A stretch of 64,000 nt of DNA, from the NCBI GenBank assembly GCA_030549775.1, contig CM060173.1, forward strand, positions 2,790,001 to 2,854,000. The letters are read 5' to 3'. This document shows, piece after piece, positions 38,825-50,163 of this stretch. The DNA comes from Tamarix chinensis (Eukaryota; Streptophyta; Magnoliopsida; Caryophyllales; Tamaricaceae). The notes beneath the pieces are model-generated. The model worked only from the letters and a program-made list of their open reading frames with translations. It made no database searches and was not told the origin of the DNA. Made by a program: the position numbers and the translations under genes. Numbering within the stretch: position 1 is the stretch's first letter; each line of letters opens with the position of its first letter.

Positions 38825-38860
<36 letters not shown>

Positions 38861-39128
38861 TAATAAGTTTGTTATTATTCAATGTAGGGTTGAAACCCTA
38901 CTTCATTTTATCTTCGATTATTATCATTTCTATTATTACCATTATGATGATTATTATTTTTGCAACATTATTATGGTTTTTATCATTATTATTATTACTA
39001 TTTTATTATTATTATTACTAAATTTTATTATTTATTTTACTAGTGTTATTATTATTATTATTATTATTTTGGTGGAGGGTCGAAGCCCTTATTCCACCTT
39101 TTATTTCAAATTATATTATTATTATTAT

Positions 39129-39193
<65 letters not shown>

Positions 39194-39370
39194 ATAGTAT
39201 TTTTTGTATTATTATTATTGTTATTATTATTATTATTACTATTATCATTATTATCATCATCATTATTTTGGTATCACTATTATTATTATTCTTATTAATA
39301 TTATTATTATTATTATTATTTTTTAGTATCTTTGTTATTATTATTTTTTGTATCATTATTATTATTAGGG
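38085..39370. repeat. TTA/GTA/TTG microsatellite field with hairpin spacers in A5
   Basis: The longest such field in the window. Spacers include ATAGGG-AGGAAA-CCCTAT (about 38,711-38,726), GTAGGGTT-GA-AACCCTAC (about 38,884-38,901, eight perfect pairs) and AGGG-TCGAAG-CCCT (about 39,076-39,089). These are the inverted counterparts of the spacers in A3 and A4. Poly-Leu, poly-Ile and poly-Ser frames are artefacts. Confidence 0.85.
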
Positions 39371-39897
39371 TAAATTCTTCAACCTTATATTATCAATTTT
39401 TATAATATTACTATTATTTCCTATATCTTTAACAAAGTTAGTAATTGGTTAATGATATTTTTATTAATATGTTATTATTTTATCAAAAACCTAGTTTTAG
39501 AATAAATTAAGAATAATAGTATTTTTGGTAGGAGGGAATCTAAAATTTAGTTTTTCCCTCATATAGGTGAGACCAGTCAAGCCCTAAGGAGGCGTAGGAG
39601 CGTGCTCCAAGGTTGGTGTCGTTTTATGTAAGGGTGTTACTAAGGCCTTATGTGTGTTGATGCGCATTATATGCTTTGTATGTTATGCATCCTATGATTA
39701 TCATTATAATTATTTCGTGTGTGGTATGACGTGGAGTTGAAGTATGTTTCTGTGTTATTATATGGCATGTGTATTATGTGTATGAAATATTGTGGTATAT
39801 GATGTTATGTGTTTTGACCCTATAAGACATGCATGTGAGGGTGTTAATGTGGTTTGTGTGGGGGAAAGGATGAAAAAGGATAATGGGGGTAAAGAAG

Positions 39898-40066
39898 TTG
39901 ACCAAGGGAAGTAAGTTGCCCAAAAGGGAAAGAGGTTGACCAAGAGGAGTAAGTTGACCAAAGGGGAAAGAAGTTGACCAAGGAAAGTAAGTTGACTAAA
40001 AGGGGAAAGTAGTTGACCAAGGGGAGTAAGTTGGCAAAAGGGGAATACATTGACCAAGGGATGTGA
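39898..40066 (+). repeat. TTGACC (W-box-like) tandem array in A5
   Basis: Seven TTGACC/TTGACT cores in about 160 bp (near 39,898, 39,935, 39,954, 39,973, 39,992, 40,013, 40,050), plus decayed TTGCCC, TTGGCA and TTGATC. They alternate between GTTGACCAAGGGGAGTAA and GTTGACCAAAAGGGGAAAG units of about 20 bp. TTGAC[C/T] is the core bound by WRKY factors. Confidence 0.75.
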
Positions 40067-40127
40067 GTTGATCTAAGTATTTTAACGATCAATGAGTGGA
40101 AGAATAAAATGGAAAATTTTAGGGTTT

Positions 40128-40480
40128 CATGTGGAAGAATCTAATCTATAGATTTATATGGGAGAATCTAATCTATGGTATTACATGGGAGAATCTAATC
40201 TTTTGTATGAGAAAATATAATCTATGGTGTAACATGGGGGAATCTAATCTATGGTTTATATGGGAGAATTTAATCTATATATGGTGTTGCATGGGAGGAT
40301 CAAAATCTAGGGTTTCGTATGGATTAATCTAGGGGTTTGCATGGAGGAATCTAGGGTTTTGTACGGATGAATCTAGGGTTTTGCATGGAGGAATCTTGGG
40401 TTTTGGCATGGAGGAATCTAGGATTTTTCATGGTTGAATCTAGGGTTTCACGTGAGAGTTTTAGGGTTTTGCATAAAAGG
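40128..40480 (-). repeat. GAATCTAATCTATGG and TAGGGTTTTGCATGG arrays in A5
   Basis: On the plus strand GGGAGAATCTAATCTATGG repeats about six times to 40,280, then GAATCTAGGGTTTTGCATGG-type units to 40,480. These are the inverted counterparts of the arrays at 19,620-20,190 and 47,215-47,735. Confidence 0.75.
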
Positions 40481-41204
40481 TTCAAAAGGTTGCATAGGAT
40501 GTGTAAAGTATGCGTGGGAGTAAAATTTTCATATGAAACATTGATTTGGGATATGAGGAAGGTAATGTAAGTGTTGTTTGGGTGTTTGAACACTTTGGAT
40601 GGAAAATAGTATATGAAGCATTATAAGGGTACGTAAGAGACTGAGTTAGGGTTTGGAGTGATTAACTATGGGATGTTATGATTAAATAGGATTTGGAGTG
40701 GCTAATTATGGTTTGTTGTGATTAACTAGGGTTTAGAATGGCTAATTATGGTTTGTTATGGTTAAATGGGGTTTGGAGTGGTTAACTATGGTTGGTTGTG
40801 GTCAATTAGGGTTTGGTGTGGTTAATAGGTTTTTGTAGTAGCATGTGTACTTGGTGATCAAAGTGTGATGATGAGGGTGGAGTCTATGGGTTGTGATGTA
40901 TGGAGTATTAAAAAAATAATTTGGGTTGTATGAAGTGGTGTAGGATGAACCCCATAGGTCTAAATTAAGGTTTCGCTATAAAACCCTAGAGTGAGATGTG
41001 GAGTGGACTTGGAAGTGTAAAGTAGTGGGTCTTGACCCATATACTTAAGAGTTAGACTTCTAATATGAGATAGGGTATGTAGGAAAGGATGTTGGGGCAA
41101 GTTGGGAGGTACATGAGTTTGATGATATGGAACGAGTCCATTGAAGGATAGGTGGGGAGAGTGAGTCATGCATGTCTAGGGTTAAAATTTATGAATAAGA
41201 TACT

Positions 41205-41605
41205 TAAGACATTAATCATGTAAAGTGGAAGAGTAATGAGCCAGGCCTAGACCGATCCATCGGCATAATAGTGGCTAGATACTGCGGTATCCTAGAGACC
41301 GCTCCACCAGCGTATAATAGTTGTAGGGTATGTTACCCTAGTGACCGATCCACCGGCTAAAATAGTGGGGGATCCCAAGCTCAATAAACCAAACCCTATA
41401 GTTTGCTAAGACGTAAAAGACTCTAATTACTTATAGTGGAACACCATGCGAGAAGGGGTCAAACCGATCCACCAGCATAAAATAGTGGTAGGGTATGTTA
41501 CCCTAGTGACCGATCTACCGGCTAAAATAGTGGCCAAGCGCCGAAGTGCCCTGGAGACCGATCCACCGGCTAAAATAGTGGGGTTCCCGTACTCATGTGG
41601 ACATG
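41205..41605 (-). repeat. Hairpin-repeat cassette of copy A5
   Basis: Read on the plus strand, two blocks of three GACCGATCCACCGGCTAAAATAGTGG-type units. Spacers hold two perfect TAGGGTA-TGT-TACCCTA hairpins (41,324-41,340; 41,489-41,505) and a bulged CTAGATAC...GTATCCTAG (about 41,275-41,294). Confidence 0.85.
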
Positions 41606-42317
41606 ATAAAAAGCATGGTGTGAAAAGAATTCCGATAAGAGATTAATTAAGTAATTAATCTGGATTATAATTGGACCTTTGTATGTTTACCTGAATGATC
41701 GTATACCTTTACGTTATCATGCTGGACTATATGCTCTCTTTATTTTTCTGCGTGGTTTATGTGATTTTATGTATCGGCCTTAGTGCATGGTTACCTTACT
41801 CAGTACGTAGCATACTGATCACCCTTTTCATGGTGCTGCTAATTCTCACGAGTAGTAGGCCCTTCTGACTTCATGCAAGTGAGCGAGACATCAAGCGGGG
41901 CTGAGTGTTGAGCTTGTGTTTGGCTCGATGATCAGGAGTGACGTGGCCTGATTTTCTCTTCATGATATTTTATTTCCTTATGATATTTCTTTCCTGTATT
42001 GGATTTTCCTTAATTAAATATTAATGTTTGTAGGCATTATTTCCTTCAAAAATTTTTGATTTTGCACTCTGATTTCTATCTTATTATTCATTATAAACTT
42101 TTATACGTACTCTAATTTCTATGTTATGATATTTTTAATTATTTTTATGAACTATTGGTTTAAGTTTGGAGATAATAGTTTTAGCCTTAACACTTGGTAC
42201 TGAAAAGGTCAGAGTGAACCAGTCTGGTACTAAGTGTGGTGGTAACATCCCCAGAATTCACGGGTTTTAATTTAATTACTTCTGTTTAAAAAAAATAGTG
42301 AATTTTGGGGTGTTACA

Positions 42318-43760
42318 AGATGCTTGCATTAGTTGGATATTAGTGGTAGAATATGGTATGTATAATCATATATTAGGAAAGTGTTCATAGGGGCATTCAC
42401 TTGCTTGTAGATTATAACATAAAGAATGTAGGTTAGTGCATGAGATAACCTTGATAAATGTCAAACCAATGAAGATTAGAGACAAACTGAAGTGGGGTAA
42501 CAGGGATAATACTACAATGCTAAGGATAATCTGCAATGCTATACATGAGTTCAAGGTGTAGAGCTTGATGGGACTTACAATCATGCAAAAATTATTGCAC
42601 TTCATGGAAACCAACAAATATCATTCATGGCATCATCGGTTACTTGACTCTATTGTGGTTAGTGATATTTTATTTGCACACATTGATTTTATTGCTTTTT
42701 TTCATGCATTTTAATATGTCATATGTTTGTATTACACATACAAAACTAATAAGTACAACATTTCTTTATTAGAGGTTGTTGGTTGTGTGTCTAGTGGTAA
42801 TAATTTTACCATTGCCTTTAGCATTTATGATGAATGAAAATGAAGATAACTATGAAAGGGTTTTGGATTAGAAAAAGAGATTCATGGAACCCCATGAACC
42901 AAATGTGGTGATCATTGATAGATAACTAGGAATAACACAAACAATGACGATAATATTTCCTAATGTAATACTCTTCTTATGTATATGGCACATTGGTAAG
43001 AATATTTCCTCTCATGCTATAAAAAAATATGGGAAATATAATATCAAGAGAATGTTTCTTAGGCATATGGAGGAATACAATTGAGACATATAAAAATGAA
43101 GTTCTACTTATGCATAACAAATGGGATAGATTTTCACATCTAATACATTATATGTATGAGACCTCATTGAATTCATATACGAAGATGTTTATTTTCTTTG
43201 TAGGTTGGAAAAATTATTCACTTTAACACTCATACAACTAGCACGTATAATTTTATTTTGTTGTAATGTCTAATGCCATTTAAATTATTACTAAATGAGT
43301 ATTACTTATATTTTGAAATTCTTATCATAGAGTGGAAAGTGAACACGTATATATCATCATTGCATATGAGTTTTAACATATTATGTATGAGTATTAACAC
43401 TCTAGTAAGACTCCAAATCAGTGAGGTCAACCTACATTTTGGTTATTATTTCACTTTACAAATGGCATTTTGTTCAATGAGCTCACATTTTTTGTATGTC
43501 GTAGAGCATTAAACTTGATTGAAGAGGAGAGTAAGAGGTCTAATATGGTTGGTACCAAACCTTTGGTATGTGGGTGTTACTTTAGGTTGAAACATGGTCT
43601 ACCATGTGCACATGATATATTTTGCCACAAATGAGATCATCAACCCATTTCCATATTGGTAGTGCATCAATTCTAGAAGACTATCACTTTTGTTGGACTA
43701 AGTGAAGAAATGTTTTCTTTTGATGATTTAATTATTAATCCATTTCTATGCCCCTTTGCT
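42318..43760 (+). pseudogene. Mutator-like transposase relic, central and C-terminal part
   Basis: Broken plus-strand frames follow the order of plant MULE transposases. They are RDNTTMLRIICNAIHEFKV (about 42,505); MQKLLHFMETNKYHSWHHR (about 42,582) before the catalytic region; TYKTNKYNISLLEVVG (about 42,735); VIIDR then a stop where the family has Glu (about 42,910); WKVNTYISSLHMSFN; and the SWIM zinc-finger motif CGCYFRLKHGLPCAH (43,569-43,613), which keeps its Cys-x-Cys and Cys-x-His. Several stops and frame changes make it non-functional. The N-terminal part is at 36,590-37,051. The terminal repeat on this side was not found. Confidence 0.85.
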
Positions 43761-43929
43761 TCTAACGTTATGTGTAAGGTACAAATGATGCTTGGCCATT
43801 CGTTTTCATGCCTATGATACTATTCTAATCTTATTGGTGAGATTCTCAAACTCGCTGCTACAATAAGTTTGGTAGAGCCAAATGTTTAACAAAGCAAAGA
43901 ACACTCTAGTAATATCACAAGGAGGGGAA

Positions 43930-44617
43930 TATTAGAAGTAATACTTGAATTATTTGCTTAACCTAATCCTATTTAATTAACCCTAATTTGACTCTAATAT
44001 CAAGAAATATTATTATTAGCCTTAACCTATCCTTAATCCTGAAACTTTAATCGTTTCCGAAAACCTTAACTTTGATAAACCGTAATTTGTAAACCAAAAT
44101 TAAAACCCGTTAAAATTTATACTAATCCTAATTACTTTGGTTAATATAAAAATACCCCTAAGTTAATCCCTTAACTCTTCTTCTCTTTTTCCTTTTCTTT
44201 CTCCTTTTCTTTTCTTCTTTTCTTCCTTCTTCTCCTATAAGTCCACGCCATAAGGTTTGAAATTTTGCTCAACTTGCATCATCAACTTGCCTCCACTTGC
44301 ATCATTTCCTATCTTATCCTCCACAACCTTCCATCATCCATCAACCTTCCTTTCTTATCCTTTTATTCTTCCCCTTCTGCACCCTTATCCTTGTCTGACT
44401 ACACTCTGTGCACCACACCCTCCTCCCCTGCCATTCTTCTTCTTGTTATTCTTATACTTATGCAACCTGCACTCTAAACATTGCCATCACCTGCATTTTT
44501 CATCACCACACTCAACCATCATCTCCACTGTCACCATTTTTGGCCTTGCACGTCGTCACACACCTCCCCCCTCTGTTTCTCTTTTATCGTTCACCACACA
44601 CACACACACGCATGACC

Positions 44618-44668
<51 letters not shown>

Positions 44669-45676
44669 TATACATACCATACTCTCATCCTTTTTCTCCT
44701 TGTTGGCCTCCACTCTACCCTTTCTGTGTCAAAAATCCACTACCTGAGCTCCCTCTTCCTTCTCTCTTCTTCTTTCTCTTTTCTTCTTCTTCTTCCTCCT
44801 TCTTTCCCTATTTTTGGCTTTCACACCACCTATTCCATCCCCTGTGCACCACCCCGGCCACCGCTCGCCGCCCTTTAGCTGGTGGATCGATTACCAAGGT
44901 CGTCCCAACCTTCCCCCTCATTGCCACTGACCGTCGCCTTTTTTCCCTTCTTCTTCCTCTCGTGTATAGTAGCGTTGTAGAGTGCACGACTGTGCAAAAC
45001 TTAAATCCCCTACTGCACCGCTATGCAACCCTTGCACCGTCTGACTGTGCAAAAAATTTCTTCTACGCCTGATTCTGCATGACCGTGCATTTTCTTTTCT
45101 CTCAACCTATTGTGCACTAGTGTTTCACGGTTGTGCAACTTTTGCACCACCTGCCAATGCAACTTCCTTTTTGGTCGTGCACCCCTATTTTCACCCCCAA
45201 ACCTTGTCCAAACACCACCAAAATTTAACCATATCTCCACCACACATTCTTCTACACTTCCATACAATTTAAGATTCCATTTGACTTTGGTTAATTCTCT
45301 AATTTCTTTCCCATTTAATTTTAGTTAATTTTGGATTATGTTTGGTATTATGTTATATGCTAATATTTGTGTTGGTTTTGTTAATGTAAGGAGTTGAAGA
45401 GTTGAGTGGAGACTAATTGGGTGAATCTTGATTATTTATTTTTGCTTGAATAAGAGGTAAATTGTACCCTTCTACTAAGATGTTAAATCATGTGGTAACA
45501 CATAAAGTACGGTTGGGCTTAGGGTAATATTTATGCCTCATTTTTATAGAAATATATGTGTGTATTTTACTTTGGAACTTTTAGAATGAAATTGCAAGTA
45601 TTATGATTAGGAATGAATGTAAATGGCATAATACTAAATATTTAGCATATTTTCTGATGTATTAATTGATTGATAA
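43930..45676 (-). mobile_element. Probable minus-strand fragment of a unit-C-like LTR
   Basis: Read on the minus strand, 44,230-43,960 has a GAAAAGAAAAGGAGAAAG purine patch followed by TTAGGG/TTAGGATTAGG-rich DNA. That is the layout of the 3' end of unit C (36,165-36,488). The stretch 44,250-45,250 is pyrimidine-rich and gives a 271-codon plus-strand frame of Pro/Ser/Thr/Cys-rich sequence with a VCVCVCV run from a GT array. I do not consider that frame a gene. The hairpin cassette is not visible, so the fragment is partial, with ends unplaced; copy A4 begins at its right edge. Confidence 0.4.
44595..44657. repeat. (CA)n facing (TG)n microsatellite
   Basis: A short CA run (44,595-44,609) is followed, after CGCATGACCATA, by about 18 TG units (44,621-44,657). 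The two runs are complementary, so single strands can fold back. Confidence 0.9.
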
Positions 45677-46440
45677 TGTAAAACTCCAAAATTCACTATT
45701 TTTTTCTTTTTTAAAAAAAGTGGAAGAATTTAAAATTAAAAATCCGTGAATTCTAGGGATGTTACCGCCACACTTAGTACCAAACTGGTTATCTCCGACC
45801 GTTCCAGTACCAAGTGCTAAGGCTAATAAAATTTTAACATTAAACTTAAACTAAGAGTTCATGAAAGAACTAGAAAGATTATAACGTCAAAGATCAGAGT
45901 ACGCGTAAAAGTTTATAATCAATAATAAGATAGAAATCAGAGTGCGAAATCAAAATTCCTCGAAGGGAATAATCTTACAATCAATAAAAGGTTTATTTGA
46001 AATACTCAATACAAGGTCATAAATCATAAAAGGGTAAATATGATATAAAAGAAATATGGAAGGAAATCAATCGCATAAGGAGTAAATACGACCATGACAC
46101 TTTGAACTTTGAGCCAACCACAAGCTCAACACTCAACTCCGCCTGATGTCTCGCCCACCTGCACAAAGTCAGAAGGGTCTACTACTCATGGGAATGAGCA
46201 TCACCAATAAAAATGGTGATTAGCACGCTACGTACTGAGTAAGGTAACCGTGCACTAAGGCCAACACATAAAATCACATAAATAATGCAGAAGAAATAAA
46301 GAAGCATATAGTCCAATATGATAACATAATATCGAACAATCATCCGAGTAGATACATAAAAGCCCATTTATAATCTAGATTAATTATTTAATTAATCTCT
46401 GATCGAAATCGATTCACACCATGCTTTTTTATCAAATCCA

Positions 46441-46850
46441 TGCGAGTACGGAAGCCTCCACTATTATAGCCGGTGGATCGGAGACAAGCAAGACACAATG
46501 CTCCTGCCCACTATTATTAACTGGTGGATCGGTCACACATAGGGTATCATACGCTAACCACTATTTCTTACTGGTGGATCGGTTGGCCCCGGCTCACATA
46601 GTGTTCTGCTGTAAGTACTTAGTGTCTTTTAAGTATTTTAGTAACTTAGGTGTTTGGTTTATTGAGCTTGGAATCCGCCACTATTATAGATGATGAATTG
46701 GAGACACATAGGATAACGCGTTCTTACCACTAATATAGCCGATGGATCAGAGACACATAGGACAACGCGTCCTAACCACTATTTCTAACCGATGGATCGG
46801 TGGGACCCAGCTCAATACTCTTCCACTTTACATGATTAATGTTTTAAGTA
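46441..46850 (+). repeat. Hairpin-repeat cassette of copy A4
   Basis: Two blocks of three CCACTATT...GGTGGATCGG units. Spacers hold TAGGAC-AACGC-GTCCTA (46,758-46,774, perfect) and TAGGGTAT...ATACGCTA (about 46,538-46,554, one mismatch in eight). Confidence 0.82.
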
Positions 46851-47214
46851 TCGTATTCAGAAGCTTTTTCCCCTAGACATGCATAAATCACTCCCCCTAC
46901 ACTTATCCTCCAACCGACCCATATCATATCATGAGAACCCTGCGCCTCCTAAATTATCCATCAAACTTTCCTCTATACTCAAACTCACACTATAATTCCC
47001 ACACCGAAATATGTGGGTCAAGGCCCACAACTACACACCTCCAAGTCCACTTATTTCCTTACTCTAGGATTTCCCTCAAAAACCCTAATTTAGGCCTTAG
47101 TGGCCCATACTACTCCACCTCATACAACCCAAAACATTTTAACACTCCACACATCACAAATCATACATTTCATCCTCATAATTACACTTTAATCACCAAA
47201 TACACATGATACCA

Positions 47215-47735
47215 TAAAAACCCTAAGCAACCACACAAACCCTAATTGTCCACACCAAACCCTAGCTCGGTCTCCTATGTACCCTTATATTGCTCCACAG
47301 ACTATTTTTCATCCAAATGGTTCAAACACCCAAAAAATACTTACATTACTTTCCTCACATCCCAAATCAACGATCCATACGTAAATTTCACTCTCATGCA
47401 GACCTGAAACATCCCATGCAACACTATAAAATCCACCATGCCAAACCTTAAGTCCATCCTTACAAACCCTAAATTCTTTCATGTAAAACCCAAGATTCCT
47501 TCATACAAAACCCTAAATTCAATCCATACCGAATCCAAGATTTTTCCATACAAAACCCTAAATTCAATCCATACAAACCATAGAATAGATTCTCCTATAT
47601 AAAACCATAATTTAGATTCTCCCATACAAAATCATAAATTAGATTCTCCCATATAACACCATAAATTAGATTCTTCCATACAAAACCATAAATTAGATTC
47701 TCCCATACAAAACCAAAGATTAGATTCTCCCACAC
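47215..47735 (+). repeat. Telobox-like and ATTAGATTCTCCCATA arrays in A4
   Basis: AAACCCTAA/AAACCCTAG units to about 47,575, then about five ATTAGATTCTCCCATACAAA units of about 28 bp. Same order as in A3. Confidence 0.72.
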
Positions 47736-48349
47736 GAAACCCTAAATTTCCCATTTTATTTCTCCACTCATAGATTATTAAAATACTTAGGTTAACTCAC
47801 ATCCCTTAGACAACTTATTTCCCTATTCTCCTTTTTCATCCTTTCCCCCACACAAACTATATTAACATCCTCACATGCATGTCTTACAGGGTTATAACAC
47901 ATATCATCACGTACCACAATATTTCATCACATACACATAGTACACATGCCATATAACAACATATGAACACACTATAACACCACGCCATACCACACATGAA
48001 ATCAATATAATGATAAATATAGGATGCATAACATATCAAGCAGATAGTGCACATCAACATACAATAGGCCATAGTAACACCTTTACCTAAAACGACACCG
48101 GTCTTGGAGCACGCTCCTACGCCTCCTTAAGACTTTGACTGGTCTTACCTATATTAGGGATAAACTAAAATTAGATTTCCTCCTACCAAAAATACTATTA
48201 CTTATTAGCTTATTCTAAGATTAGGCTTTTGATAAAATAATAAAATATTAATAATAAAAATGACATTAACTAATTACTATCTTTGCTAAAGATATAAGAA
48301 ATAATAGTAATATTATAAAAGTTGATAATATAAGGTTGAAGACTTTACC

Positions 48350-48708
48350 CTAATAATAATAATAATGATAATAATAATACTAAAATTATAATATCAAAGA
48401 TACTAAAATAATATCAATGTTAATATTAATAAGAATAAGAATAATAATAATAGTAGTAACACTAATAATAAAAATGGCATTACTCAAAAATAAGGTGAAA
48501 TAAGGGTTTTGACCCCTTTACCAAAATAATAATAATGATAATAACAATAAAATGAATAATAATAATAATAATAATATAAATGATAAAAACCATAATAATA
48601 TTGCAAAAAAAATAATAATCATAATGGTAATAATAGTAATGATAATAATTGAAGATAAAATGAAGTAGGGTTTTAACCCTACATTAAATAATAATAAAAT
48701 TAATAAAT

Positions 48709-48744
<36 letters not shown>

Positions 48745-48890
48745 AATAATAATAATAGATGCTAATGATAAAAATATTAATAATATTAATAATAATAAGA
48801 CTTGATATTTATAATACCACTACTACAATTCAAAATAGGCACAATAGGGTTTTAGTCCTATATAGAATAATAATACTAACAATGAAAATA

Positions 48891-48944
<54 letters not shown>

Positions 48945-49225
48945 TTAATATTAATAATAATAATAATAATAGCAACACTATTAGTAAAATATTTGTAATA
49001 ATAATAATAATAATTTTGAAATAGTAATAATAACAACAACAACAACATATTAATATTAATAATAAAGATAATAGAAACAATAAGAATAATAATAATAAAA
49101 TCGAAATAAAAAATATAATAGGGCTTTGGCCCTCAATAGAAATAATAATAAAATCATTAATAATAATAATAATAGTAATACCAATAATAATAGAAATATT
49201 AATAATAAAAATAATAATAATATAT
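48350..49225. repeat. TAA microsatellite field with hairpin spacers in A4
   Basis: Spacers include GTAGGGTT-TT-AACCCTAC (about 48,664-48,681, eight perfect pairs), TAGG-GTTTTAGT-CCTA (about 48,846-48,861) and AGGGC-TTTG-GCCCT (about 49,120-49,133), in the same order as in A3. Confidence 0.82.
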
Positions 49226-50163
49226 TTTGAATAAATGAAATAAAATAGATTGAGGCTTGTATAAATAGTGAAAAGGGTTAAGGGAGTTTAGGATTCAACT
49301 TTAGGCTGGTGGTGATAGGCGGCACTAGCGGTGGTGCACGGCGATGGCGGCGGCGATCGGAAAAAGAGAAGAGAAGGGAAAAAGTTGAAGGCTGGGAATA
49401 AAATAGGGAGAATGAAGGTGGGAGTTGGGGTGTTTATGGTTGCCCAGGTAGAGAGGAGTAGAATAAAGGTGGCGGCGCAGCCAAAGGCGGCTGCCCATAG
49501 CGGTGCTAGTGGTGGTAGAATGGGGAAGAAGAAGAAAAAAAGAGGAGGAAAGGGAGAAAGAGGAAAAGAAAGGTAGGGAGAGATAGAGGAGGGCATGCAA
49601 TATAGGTTGGGAGGTGAAAGGAACAACGGCAGCGGCGGAAGTGGTGGCTAAGGGCGGTGCGAAGGGCGACGGAGGTGGAAGAAAGGGCTGATTAGGGAGT
49701 AAACTTTGCATAGTCAGGGCGACTTGTGCAGGAAAAATCGAGGGAGAAGGGAGGCTTAGTTAGTTAAAGGGCGGTGTAAGGATGAGTTAGAGGGGGTGGC
49801 GAAGTTGGCCGTAGGCGGCGGAAATGGTGTCTAAAATGGCGGCAGTGGAAAGGTCGGAAATTTCTGGGTAAATAGCCAAAGGTTCAATATAGGGCAGATT
49901 ATGGGGATATTTATAGAGTAAAATATAGGGTTAAGGTCCGAGGGAAAAACGGGAGGATCCGGCAGGTTGTTTAGGCTCACCGGCGGCAAAAAAAGTCGGT
50001 GAAATTCAAATTCGGTAGAGGGTGGTTGCACAGGTCAGGGAGGAAGGAAAATCGCGCGAGAATAGGAGAGATGTGGTTGGGTGACGGGGTCGATGGATCA
50101 ACAGGAAAAAAGAGTGAGAAAAGGCCAGTCAAACAACGAGATTTTTAGACGGTTGTAGGTCGA

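Larger units (their letters stand above)
37052..42317 (-). mobile_element. Long non-coding LTR-type unit, copy A5 (complete, minus strand)
   Basis: It is 5,266 bp. On the minus strand it starts TGTAACACCCCAAAATTCAC (42,317) and ends TTTTCGGGGTATGTCA (37,052). Flanks AAAGG and AGATG agree at three of five bases, but the boundaries are supported because the two sides carry consecutive motifs of one transposase relic. It has all family-A parts in reverse: TGAGTAAGGTAAC (about 41,800), hairpin cassette (41,205-41,605), telobox-like and GAATCTAATC arrays (40,128-40,480), TTGACC array, GGAGC-GT-GCTCC as read on the plus strand (39,597-39,608), TTA field (38,085-39,370), a GC-richer part and a pyrimidine tract (37,470-37,560). 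Confidence 0.78.
45677..50163 (+). mobile_element. Long non-coding LTR-type unit, copy A4 (3' truncated)
   Basis: It starts TGTAAAACTCCAAAATTCAC and follows copy A3 closely: GTTACCGCCACACTTAGTACC block, CTACGTACTGAGTAAGGTAAC (about 46,230), hairpin cassette, telobox-like and ATTAGATTCTCCCATA arrays, GGAGC-AC-GCTCC (48,106-48,117), TAA field with hairpin spacers, and a GC-richer part. Similarity stops at GGTTGTAGGTCGA (50,163); the purine tract and AT-rich end are missing, so no duplication can be tested. Confidence 0.72.

Noticed and set aside
44257..45072. 271-codon plus-strand frame
   Set aside because: It is Pro/Ser/Thr/Phe-rich, runs through a GT microsatellite and matches the pyrimidine-rich strand of an LTR-type fragment; no domain seen.
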